From the NCBI RefSeq assembly GCF_030265065.1, contig NC_080412.1, forward strand, positions 34,099,001 through 34,163,000: a stretch of 64,000 nt of DNA, in the 5' to 3' direction. Shown in pieces: positions 52,153-64,000 of the stretch. Numbering within the stretch: the first letter of the stretch is position 1; each line of letters opens with the position of its first letter. The notes beneath the pieces were generated by a model. It was given only the letters and a program-made list of their open reading frames with translations, had not been told where the DNA came from and searched no databases. The translations under genes were made by a program, and so were the position numbers. The stretch is from Corythoichthys intestinalis (taxonomy: Eukaryota > Chordata > Actinopteri > Syngnathiformes > Syngnathidae).

Positions 52153-52235
52153 TTTACCTGACATGTTTCGGCGAACACTTCTGCCTTTGTCAGAGGGTCC
52201 GAAGGCAGAGGTGTTCGCCGAAACATGTCGGGTAA
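52153..52235. repeat. Inverted repeat, about 36-base arms
   Basis: The arms 'tttacctgacatgtttcggc' onward and its complement ending 'gccgaaacatgtcgggtaaa' pair with few mismatches around a loop 'tgtcagagggtccg'. Flanking words such as 'gctagcgacgttagcc' also occur directly (51966, 52028) and inverted (about 52241-52256). The tract is thus a rearranged inverted duplication within the insert of the hAT element. Confidence 0.85.
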
Positions 52236-52983
52236 AAAAAAGCTAACGTCGCTAGCTTCTACTGTTCATTCCACATGATTGGGGATTCGTCAAAACTTTT
52301 CTTTTATCCCAGGCAATAGTAGGTTTATTTACCTGACATGCTTCAAATCATAAAAATAATAACAGCCTATATTTTACCAATCTTGTAATCTCGATGGGTC
52401 TTGTCTCCATTCCATGTCAGGTAGTCTGGGCACATTGTTTGCATCCTGATTAGCGTCTGGCTAATACATGTACATCCAACATAAAATTCCAAACTCGTCC
52501 TCTTCCTCCAACTCTTCAAAAACTTGGATCTCCTCACTTGCGCTCGATCTATCGCTTATATCGGTGTTTGAATCATTGTTTGAAGGGCTTTGTAGGGCGG
52601 CCGTATGGAGCGCTGCCATCGCTGTTCTCGGTGTGACGTATCACTTCCGGGTTCGTCCCCTCTCAGGCTCGAACTTCGGAAACGTGATTATTTTGTCAAA
52701 CATACAACATATAAATTATTTTTTAATTATTTGTTGGACAATGTTTAATTACTTTGATTGTGACCCTATTTGGCATTTTATGAAATTACTTCACATTTGG
52801 TCTTTAATATTTAGCCATTTTACTGTGTTTTATTGTGTTTATTGTTTATGTGTCTAAACCATTTGTTAAGGCATTGTAAAAAAAAAAATTTTTTTTAAAC
52901 AGCATTTTATAGCATTTAAGGTAGCAGACTTTTGCTATGCAAGTTAGCTAATTGTTCTTTTGTTGTACATAGATCCTCATTAT

Positions 52984-53390
52984 TGTGGAAAACACGGGCA
53001 GGTGATGTGGACCCAAATGCAGGGAAACAAAAGGCAGCCAGGGAGGTGGTGGTGATCTCAAAAAATGTTTTAATAATAACTAACAAAACACAAAGTACAA
53101 CCAAAAGTACTGGGGATCAAAAAGGCAAGGTTCAAACAAAACTTACTTTACCGGAGGGTTTAGAACACGAGGGCTTGGAAAGGATCTTGACTTTGGCACA
53201 GACAATGACGCAACAAGGAGTGAAAAGAAACCAGGATCTTATATACACACATGCAGACAAGGGGTAACGAGACAACGAGGAACAGCTGGGTAATACAGGA
53301 GGATGCACTAGGAGCAGGTACACCAGGTGAAATCAATGGGTAATCACAGGGACAAGTCACACTAGGAAAAAACCAACACAAAACCTAACA
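52984..53390 (-). mobile_element. Solo LTR, probably Ty3/Gypsy-type, reverse orientation (fossil)
   Basis: Read on the minus strand it begins TGTTAGG and ends TTCCACA. A 5-bp duplication attat flanks it (52979-52983 and 53391-53395). 'gtgtatataagatcc' on that strand is a TATA-like word. It belongs to another family than the LTR at 48373. No internal genes remain. Confidence 0.75.
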
Positions 53391-53512
53391 ATTATTTATT
53401 TTTCTTTATACCGTTTCAGGTATTTCAATTTTTTATGTTCCTTATCCGATTATTCGAACTAACTAGTTTATCAATTAATCGACTACTAAAATAATCGATA
53501 GCTGCAGCCCTT

Positions 53513-55079
53513 GTCTGAACAGTTTTAATGTATCACCCGGGAGTATGACACACTCCCATTGTGATTATTCGTTGTGTTTTGTTTATTAGGAGAATGCAGC
53601 AAACAGGAAGGGGTTATGGGTGGACAGAAAAAAAACGAGAGACAGAAGAGAAGAACAAACGACAATAACTAATACATTTAATTCCTAGCGTAATTATGAA
53701 TATGTTTGTGCTATCGTTTGCTAGTAGTATTTCCGGTAGACACCATGTGGGGGGCCTGATGACCAAGGAGAAAAAGGAGGGGGGTGTCAGAAAGACATAT
53801 GATTGGGAGGGATGGGGTGAACACAAATCAGCAATGAGAGGTGTGGAACCCAGTGTTATGTAAATCACTTGTAAGTGTGGATATGCTGACATCCTATTCC
53901 ATGCTGCCTGATCCCTAATCCTGGCACCGATAGTTTCTTGACTTGAGTGTGTCTAATTGCACCCAGTCATGCGTGAATCCCATCAGACACGTGTCGGAGC
54001 CCCGACCCGCCCCCACGGCCGGCAGCTCAGGCTGAGGAGGCCACGCCATTTAGAAAAAGTGTGGAACACAGCCCTATTACTGTAGCTGCCAGGTCCCCGA
54101 CTAGCAGCCATTACCCACTTTTAGTGGCACTTTTAGTCCCCCATACCACAGCACTTTGACATTATTAATTCCATATTTAATGGTGTATTTTTTTTAATTA
54201 ACCTTGACACTTTTAGGCAAGGCAAATTTATTTGAAAAGCACAATTTAACACAAGGTAAAAGTGGTTCACATCACATGAAAATAAGCAAGACAATTTTAG
54301 TCTCCCATACACTTTGTCCAAATTTCTCTAAAATTGGAGGGGTAGTAAATTTAACTGAAACTAATCCACAGCTGGCTGAATACTGAAAATATTTCTAAAA
54401 CAACAGCCTGGCTAATGATACAGTATAATTTTGCTTTAGCACTAAGTCATATAAGCCCTATGTAAATAACCGCTAGCTTGCAGTTGCGCTAAGTCTACGT
54501 GCTTATGCTGTTGAAAAAAAACTGTTTTCTTTGCTGTCTTCTTTCTCTTTCTTCTGACCCGAAGGGCTTTTGTCTTGTCATAAAGTTGACTTTTCACCGT
54601 AACGTCGCTCAACTGCGGAGGCTAAAAATAGCACCTTCAGGTAGCTCGCTGGTCTGCTGGGTGGTGAGACTAGGGTCCGTGGTGAAATTATCGCATTACA
54701 GGAAAAAGTGAAATGGGCAGAAGGCACACTAGAAAAATGATTTCATTATTATTTAAAGACTTATGAACGGTTTTGTTGTTCTTTTGTTTTATTGTTTTGT
54801 ATAATTTTTTGAATACTGCTTTCATCAAATATTTGAATATTTTTCTTGACGCCTTTTTGGATGCGGGTGCGCCCTTAGGCAGTTGCTTAAATTGCCTTAT
54901 GGGCGGCACGGGTCTGTGCACGTCCCACCGCCCCACGCCAAAGCCACCCCGTGGAGTAAAATGTATGTGGTGCGTTAAAAGAGGTACGGCAATGGCTGGG
55001 CCAGCCACCCACTACCCACATCTGTACAAAAAAAAATCTACACACCATTTGTTGGAGCAATACTGCAATTCTTATTAGT
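53513..55079. other. Unassigned intergenic sequence
   Basis: No domain-bearing ORF or paired repeat is found. The ORFs at 53614-53892 and 54688-55078 lack recognisable motifs. Bases 54850-55020 (rich in 'gcgggtgcgccc', 'gggcggcacggg') look like part of an old repeat. Confidence 0.45.
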
Positions 55080-55973
55080 CTATTTTGAGTAGCCAAAATT
55101 TTTACTCAAGTAAGAGTAGTGTTACTTCAAAATAATATTGCTCAAGTAAATGTAAAAGTATTCATCCCAAAAATATACTCAAGTACAAGTAAAAAAAACA
55201 ATTTGATGAAAGGAATGCTCAAGTAATGAGGCACATAGTGGGTAACTGCTTATGATGTTTGTTTTTTGTTTTTTTGTTTTTTTTTAAACAACAGTATTTT
55301 TTTTCTCAGCACAAAGGTATCTATAGAAACTCTTATTATTGTATTGTACTATAGCGTATTATATACATTAAGCCAAAGAAATACAAACAAACAAAAAACA
55401 TTGAATTCCGCCGAGAGAAAAAAATTACATACATTCGTCCAACGAGCATGAGTTCCCTCTAGTGGAGAAAACATTATTATAAGATTATGAAATTAAAAGG
55501 ATCATATTTCCAGTTTTCCATGGTCAATCAGTGCCAAATAAAAACTGGGAAAGAGTTTAAAATCGAGTCATGCTGAGAGCAGCGGTCTGTGTCCGTTTTA
55601 ATACTTTATTTTTACGGTGCTTTAAAGACACCATGTTACTGAACAGGCCGGCGTGATTATAAAACGGCAAGCTTGAGTCTGATTGGAGCAATGGAGTCAT
55701 GTGGTTATCGTTGCGATGTCTCATTGGTGAAACTGGTAGAGCCATTGTTGGTATCATCTTAGGCAATAATAAAATCAATGTGTAGAATTAAAAGGAAAAA
55801 TTTAACGACTCTAATGTAGCCCAAAGTAGTGGAGTACGAGTATCGTTGCTTCTTCACAAATCTACTCAAATAAAAGTAAAAAGTATAGCTTAGTAAAACT
55901 ACTCTTAGAAGTACATTTTTCTCAAAAAGTAACAAGTAACGGAGTAAATGTAATGTGGTATTACCCACCTCAG
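55080..55973. mobile_element. hAT-type element, family A, reverse orientation, left end decayed
   Basis: The body has 'ttactcaagtaagagtagtg' and 'gtaacggagtaaatgtaatg', and ends 'attacccacctcag'. The left end has lost the canonical cagaggtgggtag. It carries the uninterrupted 'gcaatggagtcatgtggtta' that is split in the copy at 20713-22088. Confidence 0.75.
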
Positions 55974-57103
55974 GTTGAACACAAAGTGGATCACAAAAAT
56001 CCAAAATTTGATGAATAGGAAACTGCATTTAACCAGGGACCCTGTATAAGTATTTCTTGTTTATGTCGTAAAATGTCAAACGTGTTTGATTTGGGATATG
56101 GTGTATTCTGAGTCTTCGTCTTGTATTTTTATATCATAAAAAGCTGCCATTTGAAAAGGGGCGAGTACACTTTCTACACGGTAGAGTTCCTACAGTGCTG
56201 GAGAAAGGAACTCACTTTTAAAACTGTCAGTGAATGAAATTCAAAGCAATGGCATCAAGTGAAACTATTGTTCATTGTAATGTTTTGGATGGCCTCATTA
56301 GGTCACTGCTGTACATTGTGTTACTTCCCCTCCGGTTATGATAACTTTGTTGTTGCTGTGAAATCCCAAAACAGGCTTTTGTATTGTGATTTAATGATTT
56401 GTGTATCTCATTTGAAATTAATGACATTTATTTAGCTTCTCTTTCAAATGGAGGCAGAGGGTTATAGTATTAACTGCGTCTGGTGAAAGAGGCTTTCATC
56501 TGCTGAACGAGAGTGTGGGCATGTCTGGGCAAGGCAGGAAATTTCTCTTTAATCACCCAAATGAGTCTAATCTCATGTAGTAATGCAGAGCTGTATATGA
56601 TATAAATATCTGAGCTGTGATGCCATGAAGGATGCTGGAGAGGAAATCTTTGACAAGTGATGATAACTTCATTCGGTCAGAGGTGAAATATTTATTTTCC
56701 TACAATTCCATTGCGCTTGTAACGGCAGCAATGTTACTAAAATTTTTAAAACAATAATAAAACCAACTCTATATCATTTAACGCTGCTTCACGCCACTGC
56801 CAACTGCAAGAACAATCCCCAAAACATGATCAACGAGATACAAGTTGTTGTATTCGATCTCATTAGATTACGTAGGCGTAGCAAATGTTGTGGCCTGTGC
56901 GTGTATCTCACCAGCCATAATCCTGGGTGTCAGTCCTACTTAGCAACTGGCTAATAAGCTCACACATCCCTCTTAAAGATCTGTTTGTTATTCTGCCGGC
57001 TGCAGCGTGAGGCTCAAAGATGTGTGAAACCTCGCCCAAGGTCAAACCAAAGCCAAGTGATGTGGAAATGTTCGGCCGTTTTTGGAAAGTCATTTTGTAG
57101 TTA
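55974..57103. other. Unassigned intergenic sequence
   Basis: No ORF with known domains, repeat pairs or RNA gene is recognised. Base composition is ordinary for the window. Confidence 0.45.
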
Positions 57104-59682
57104 CAGTGTATCACAAAAGTGAGTACACCCCTCACATTTGTGGAGATGTTTAAAGTGCATGTGACACGAAAAAGCATGTTTATTTCATAATACACGCGGT
57201 ATTTTATGCTCCTGAATGATTTGGACCACTTGGATGTGTGTGGAAGCGATCGCTATATTTATTTAGTTTTTTTAATCCCGCGCCATGAAAATGAGTGACT
57301 TCCGGCTTCGGTCTTGCATCGAGGAGGAAGGCGCTGTGACGTGTACGGTAGAAGGCGCCCTCTTCACTATACAGCGTACTGTTGTGTATGAGGACGAAGG
57401 ATTCGGCTGATTTTGCGGATTAATATGTTTCTTTTTCGCATCACGCCAGCCAAACGACTGCAGAAAAATCAATCTCTATGAGGGAGAGGCGTATGCGCCT
57501 TTTTGGAGTTTCAAAATGTTCCCATTCACGGTGGATATTGGCCAAAACAAGCCCGACGACTACTGTGGGACCATTGGACTTACGAGGAAGTGAGTAAACA
57601 TTAGTATTATGTCAAATATTAATACAGCTATTACAAAGTAAACACTACAAACTTTCTTTAAATAAAGGACTACTTATGTTTGATCATTGATAGGCATGTA
57701 AAAAGCTCTCCTCATGCACATTAGCAGCACGTTAGCTGCACAACAGCTGCAGCCACCCTCCTCCGGGGAACGAACTGTAAATTGCTCTCCGCCGGGCGGT
57801 TTGCCGATCCGCAAAAACAATCAACAACCCAGTCATCATGTCAAATAATCCAGGCTATTCATGTGTGATTTTCCGCTTCGAAGACTTTGAAACATCACTC
57901 GGTTCGGGTTAGCATGTCGGCTAGCTGTCACGCCTTTTGGTTTGTTTACATTCTCCGAAGCCGGGGAAGGGAAATGACATATGTCCGATTTAGGTGTCAT
58001 AAAATATCGTTCGGGAGGTGCGACAGTAAAGGTGCCATGTCGTCCTGAATAAGTGCATTTTTATTATTTCATATTCCATTTAGCACAAGACTTATTTGTC
58101 ATGACCATGCCATTTATTTAGCAATTGGGGAAAATACTTGGATAAAAAGAATATCCTGTAAAAATATTGAAGTAAAAGAGACAGAAACAATGACATTTTG
58201 CAGCTCTCTTCGTCGCGTTTTCCTCGTTGTGAATAGTTCCCCCTCGACGGGCTGACTAGTCCTTCTCAAGCCATTTATTTAGCTATTGGGGAAAAATACT
58301 TGGATAAAAAGAATATCCTGTAAAAATATTGGAGTAAAGAGACTGAAACTGACATTTTGCGGCTCTCTTCGTCGCGTTTTCCTCGTTCTGAATATTTTAA
58401 GTCTAAGTATACCTCTGCTTAATATTGTGTCCTCTTTAATATTAAAGAAAAAATAAATAGCTCAACTTACAATAAAGTATAGAAAAGAAAGTGCATCACT
58501 TTGCCTGAATTAAAAAAAAAAAAAAAGTCACATCCAATCTGTAAAAATACATTCGCTGTACATTTTTAACCATTTGATAGGGAAAAATAAATTTTAATAA
58601 AATCAATAAACAAATAATAATACATTCAAATAACCATTTAACCGTAAAAACAAAAAATAATCAAACAAAAACAACAGTGTCATTGGACAGTTAGACAGTT
58701 TTTATTCTTGCTATTTTGCACTGAGCAACTTGGTATGCCACCTTATATGATGTTAACAATGCTCGCTGGTTTACTGATGTAACACCGCGAAACAAAGCGG
58801 GACGATTCTTGGCAATATTCGGCACGTCTTGGTTGAAAAAAAAAAATCAAGTGGCTTATCAATGTGAGTGGGGTCTAATGTTTATAAGCGACATCTTATT
58901 AGATGTGGCTTCCTGCTGTCCGTTGCAAACATTTTCGGACACAGACTTGTCTTTTCTCGTCTCCGACTGTATTAAAAGTCAAAGCCAAACGTTACATTTG
59001 CTTAGTCATATTTCCTCGTCTTAGCTCATCATATCTCCAGTGCTATTTGCTGTGTGCTCTGGTTTTGTTCAAAAATACTGCACACACTTTGAAAATGATA
59101 CATTATTCTAGTATGGCAAAAAAGTATGTTCCCCGAGGTCACATGCGCCACCCCTGGCATCGCTCTGCGCCCCCCTAGGGGGCCCGCCCCACTATTTGAG
59201 AAGTACTGCAGTAATCCATGTGCTTTGTTGACATGTTTACGGGCTTTCTTGTGTACAGTCTTTAGAAGAGGCCTCCTCCTGGGGTGACAGCCATGCACAC
59301 CAATTTGATGTAGAGTGTGGCGAATGGTCTGAGCACTAATAGGCTGGCCCCCCACCTCTTCAATCTCTGCAGCAATGCTGACAGCACTCCTGTAACAGGT
59401 CACATGACATTTTGGAGGGAAAATGACAAGCAGTACTCAATTTGGACATTTAGGGATGTACGTATTTACTAAGGGATGTACTCACTTTTGTTGCCAGGGT
59501 TTAGATATCTATGGCTATATTTTGAGTTATTTTGAGGGGAAAATAAATAAACTCTATTATATAAGCTGCACACACGTTACTTTTCATTGTGTCAAAGTGT
59601 CATTTTGTCAGTGTTGTCCCTTGAAAAGATATACTTAAATATCTGCAGAAATGCGAGGGATTTACTGTTATGTGATACACTG
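57104..59682 (-). mobile_element. Tc1-like transposon, family IV, split by a large insertion
   Basis: The ends 'cagtgtatcacaaaagtgag' and 'tactgttatgtgatacactg' have TA at 57102-57103 and 59683-59684. The N-terminal transposase half is on the minus strand at about 59215-59403 (QPISAQTIRHTLHQIGVHGC). The rest is replaced by foreign DNA from about 57153 to 59210, with the Tc1 left arm only about 50 bases long. Confidence 0.82.
57153..59090. other. Unidentified insert with CpG-rich exon-like segment
   Basis: Bases 57290-57600 are CpG-richer than the surroundings. On the plus strand, ATG 57515 opens a 25-codon reading frame MFPFTVDIGQNKPDDYCGTI, which runs into the donor-like gtgagt at 57590. 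A tandem duplication with 161-base offset lies at 58111-58230 and 58272-58392 ('aaaaagaatatcctgtaaaa'). I cannot name the element, nor tell whether the exon-like piece was captured from a host gene. Confidence 0.5.
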
Positions 59683-60090
59683 TATATTTTGATTTCCAAA
59701 AAAAGAGGACACTAGGCCTGGCCACGAGATAATCAAATTTTACTCAAAGTTCACTCAGATGCCTTATCATTTAAATATATTTAAAGTGTGCCTGGACAGA
59801 AAATGCAGTTTTATAACAAAATATCAGCTATATGACCAAAGACACAAATTCAAATTCTCAGAGGTTACTCAACAGACTGTATTATTTCTCAAATAATAGG
59901 ACAAAAATAATGTTAAAAAAAAAATGCTTTTTAAAATTTTAACTAACTAATTAACTAAACAAAAAAAGTCACTATAGTCTTCAGGTTTTTTGTGTTTTAG
60001 CACTTTGGGGGTCGATGGCACACTGCTTTCTCTGTTTGCACAGCAGAACCAACCACTGGGCAGGCTCTTTGGGAACACGTCACAGGCAGC
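59683..60090. other. Unassigned sequence
   Basis: AT-rich sequence between two transposons without recognisable features. Confidence 0.5.
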
Positions 60091-60460
60091 CAGAGGTTGG
60101 TGGAGTATCCAAAAATTTTACTCAAGTAAGAGTAGCGCTACTCATGTAAAAGTAGTCATCCAAAATTTTACTCAAATACAAGTAAAAAAGTATTTGAAGA
60201 ATACTCAAGTAATGAGTAACATTGTGAATAACTGCATCCAATCATGGCTCTTTTTTTTTTAAACAATGGTATATTTTTTTTCTCAGCACAACTTCATCTA
60301 ACTGTTGTTATTATACTGTACTATAACCTATTACATGACCATATTAGGCCAAAAAGATGGTACAAAAATCATTGAATTCGGGCCAGAACAACAGCATTAG
60401 TGCCCTCTAGTGGAGTAAAAACATTGTTACTTTGAATGGTACAATGGAGTCATGTGGTAA
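60091..60460. mobile_element. hAT-type family A fragment, reverse orientation, right end lost
   Basis: Starts 'cagaggttggtggagtatcc' and carries 'ttactcaagtaagagtagcg', then breaks off after 'atggagtcatgtggtaatag'. The following 'gcgtaccgcacgtaacacgt' belongs to something else, so the right half is deleted or replaced. The next 200 bases hold no feature I recognise. Confidence 0.7.
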
Positions 60461-60684
60461 TAGCGTACCGCACGTAACACGTCACCTTTGATCGTTAATA
60501 TTCATGATGTTAGCAACTGTTGCTGGGGGGGTCAAACTGGCGTTTGTCCCTCATGCTAGCTAGATGCATGTAAATAGTGTACAAACAAGATGTTTACTGA
60601 GCTAAACCTACCAATTCTGTCCGAAAATGATGCCCCTGGTGCCAAATTCACTGGTTAAGATGTGAAAGAAAATACAAATGCTCA

Positions 60685-61611
<927 letters not shown>

Positions 61612-61777
61612 TACGCTACTTTTTGGGGGGTCAATTTACTGAAATGGGGGCACGTTGACTTAAATGCGCGAGTGTTTTCACTTCAAACGCGGAAAACTTA
61701 ATAATCCATGTTGGGAATGTAATAAGCACCTGTCAGATCTATTTCTGTGATTACTGGGCCATCCTGTCACTTCAGAT

Positions 61778-62352
61778 TAGTGCTGCAACGATTAACTCGA
61801 GTATTCGATTAGAAAAAAAAATATTCAAATTAAATTTTGTTGCTTCGAGTATTCGTTTAATTAAACTGGTGCTGTAATGGTTTATTTTGAAAGTGTTTGC
61901 ATTTAGTTTTGTTGATTAGGGTGGGGACACTGCCCTCTGGTCTGCCTCTTTTCACATGGCTGAATCCAACTGCTCCCAGTTAAGACCAACGTAAGCTAAG
62001 TTTTTGTTTGAGCTAATGTTTTTAATGCATTCATAATTTTGTTTATATGTATATTTAGCTGTTTTTTGTGGGAATATGTGTCTAAACCATTTGTTAAGAG
62101 CATTGTTTAAAAAAAAAAAAAAAAAAAACTAGCATTTTATAGCATTTAGGCTAGCTGACTTTTTCTATGGAAGTTAGCCAATTGTTCTTATGTTGTACAT
62201 AGATCCTCATTTAAAAAAAAAAAAAATTATACTGTTTGAGACTCAGCTCAGGTATTTTAATTTTTCATGTTCCTTATCCGATTACTCGATTATTCGAACT
62301 AACTAGTCCAACGATTAATCGACTACTAAAATATTCGATAGCTGCAGCCCTA
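61778..62352. mobile_element. Non-autonomous hAT-type element, family B
   Basis: The ends 'tagtgctgcaacgattaact' and 'ttcgatagctgcagcccta' are flanked by an exact 8-bp duplication cttcagat (61770-61777 and 62353-62360). At 575 bases and without nested insertions, it serves as a reference copy for this family in the window. Confidence 0.93.
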
Positions 62353-62360
62353 CTTCAGAT

Positions 62361-62859
62361 ATCTCACTGCTATGAGTTCATTAATTAAACATAGACCACG
62401 TAAGATATACAACTTTCCCTGCTTTAAGGTACAACCAGAAAAACGACACTAGTGAATAGTAGCGTGCGCTTATTTGCAAAAAGAAAGGGAAGCAAAGACA
62501 TTTTTCACTTGATATTTCTTTTACATCCTTCAAATTACTAGCTATTGAATCATGCACGTTAGCTTAATTGAAGTTTCTTTTGTCTTAAAGCATCCTTTAA
62601 GTCTTATCAGTGAATTATGAACTTCTTTGATTCAATTCACAAGGTCAATAACTCGACAACAGCAGAGGGAACAAACCAGTTAACAAATTAAATAACCTCA
62701 TTTTTCTTATGCAAATCGAGAAATTGGAATGGAGATTTACATTTTTGTGTGCTTGAATAAAAGGAACTCATTAAATTGCTTTAGGTTATTAATAGAGACA
62801 TGATCGTAAACAACTAGTTTGTAAAAAAGAGCAACAAAAGACCATAAATGAAGCACCAT
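62361..62859. other. Unassigned sequence downstream of phldb
   Basis: AT-rich, no ORF or repeat recognised. It lies beyond the likely poly-A site of the phldb gene on the minus strand. Confidence 0.5.
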
Positions 62860-63470
62860 ATATTTTTATTTAAAGTTTTTTTTAAAACATATTTAAGATT
62901 TACGATTACATGAGACTTTAAAATCTGTATTTTTCATATTTATAAATTCTAGTATGTAGAATGCCGACATGTTATTTTGTCATATTTTTTTCATCCACCT
63001 GACATCAAAGCTGCAATATAAAGATTAAACAACAAATTATTTGGCAGCAAGATGCAAATGGTTAAGAAACATTGAAAAATATATATACAGTTATATATAT
63101 TTACCACTTTCCCTTTAGTTGGTAGGGTTTAAATTGATTAAAAGTAGCACAAGCAAAAATACAAAAAGATATATATGTATTAAAAAAGAAAGAAAGCATT
63201 AAGAATGATACTGCAATCAAAAGGCTGATGTTCTTAAAATGTTCTTTTATAAAACAGCGTTAAAATGTCTCAATAAGGAAACGTAAAGACGGAGCCAAAC
63301 GCCCTCATGAATTCTTTTGGAGTACTTCTAACAGGTCTTAAAGCCTTTAGCGGCTCGCCAGGCCTTCACCGACGTCCTTGGCTTTCGCAACGTGACATCC
63401 ATTTCACCTTCTGTCTTCAACGGGCCTGCTTCCCGGCTTGACGCCCTCTGTCATCCTTCCGCAAGGTCCC
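62860..63470 (-). other. 3' UTR of the phldb gene
   Basis: Sequence after the phldb stop on the minus strand. TTTATT at 62865-62870 (AATAAA on the gene's strand) is a plausible poly-A signal about 600 bases from the stop. No other ORF competes. Confidence 0.5.

Positions 63471-64000
<530 letters not shown>

Larger units (their letters stand above)
51484..53512. mobile_element. hAT-type element, family B, with a THAP-bearing insert and a solo LTR
   Basis: The ends 'tagtgctgcaacgattaatc' and 'cgatagctgcagccctt' are flanked by an exact 8-bp duplication gtctgaac (51476-51483 and 53513-53520). The family B part is about 500 bases. An insert from about 51540 to 52740 carries a THAP-like fragment and a large hairpin. 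A solo LTR lies at 52984-53390. Confidence 0.9.

Noticed and set aside
53614-53892. 92-residue minus-strand ORF
   Set aside because: No recognisable domain, low-complexity hydrophobic stretch, no splice context.

Overview
The window is nuclear DNA of a teleost fish. Three intron-containing vertebrate genes are readable from conserved protein motifs and GT-AG splice sites: a tandem pair of stk36 genes, an atf5 gene, and the last exon of a phldb gene. The rest is dominated by fish-type Tc1/mariner and hAT transposons, MITEs, foldbacks and microsatellites. A percomorph is possible, but the species cannot be fixed from the sequence alone.

Layout. 1-530 is a GTCATGACAGGC-type tandem repeat, followed by a short hAT insertion (531-1250). 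2400-16723 (+) is stk36 copy A in 20 exons. 16724-19377 is a repeat-filled spacer. 19378-32957 (+) is stk36 copy B, again 20 exons with the same intron phases. Both copies assemble into uninterrupted frames (1,087 and 1,106 codons before the stop), so neither looks like a pseudogene. 35473-37215 (-) is the atf5 coding region. Its 5' leader reaches about 38,046 and carries a three-codon uORF1 and an overlapping uORF2 that is split by an intron. 38,050-39,489 holds a promoter-like stretch with three evenly spaced inverted CCAAT boxes. 39,490-62,352 is transposon territory with no host gene that I recognise. 62,860-63,611 (-) is the 3' end of a phldb1/2-type gene.

Transposons. Target-site duplications can be read directly for seven hAT-type insertions (8 bp, six exact and one 7/8), several Tc1 elements (TA) and two solo LTRs (5 bp). 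Nesting is heavy. A hAT element in intron 14 of stk36 A contains a Tc1 copy and an internally rearranged second Tc1 derivative. A TIR element at 40,617-44,657 contains a hAT element that itself contains another hAT element, next to a MITE nest. Solo LTRs sit inside a Tc1 (48,373) and inside a hAT (52,984).

How the genes relate. STK36 is the vertebrate Fused kinase (Hedgehog pathway and motile-cilium central pair). ATF5 is a stress-induced bZIP factor under uORF-mediated translational control. PHLDB proteins are membrane-proximal PH-domain scaffolds. They are neighbours, not a pathway. The most notable points are the apparently intact tandem duplication of stk36, a weakened splice donor in copy A that would give a kinase-only product if unspliced, and the preserved uORF logic of atf5.
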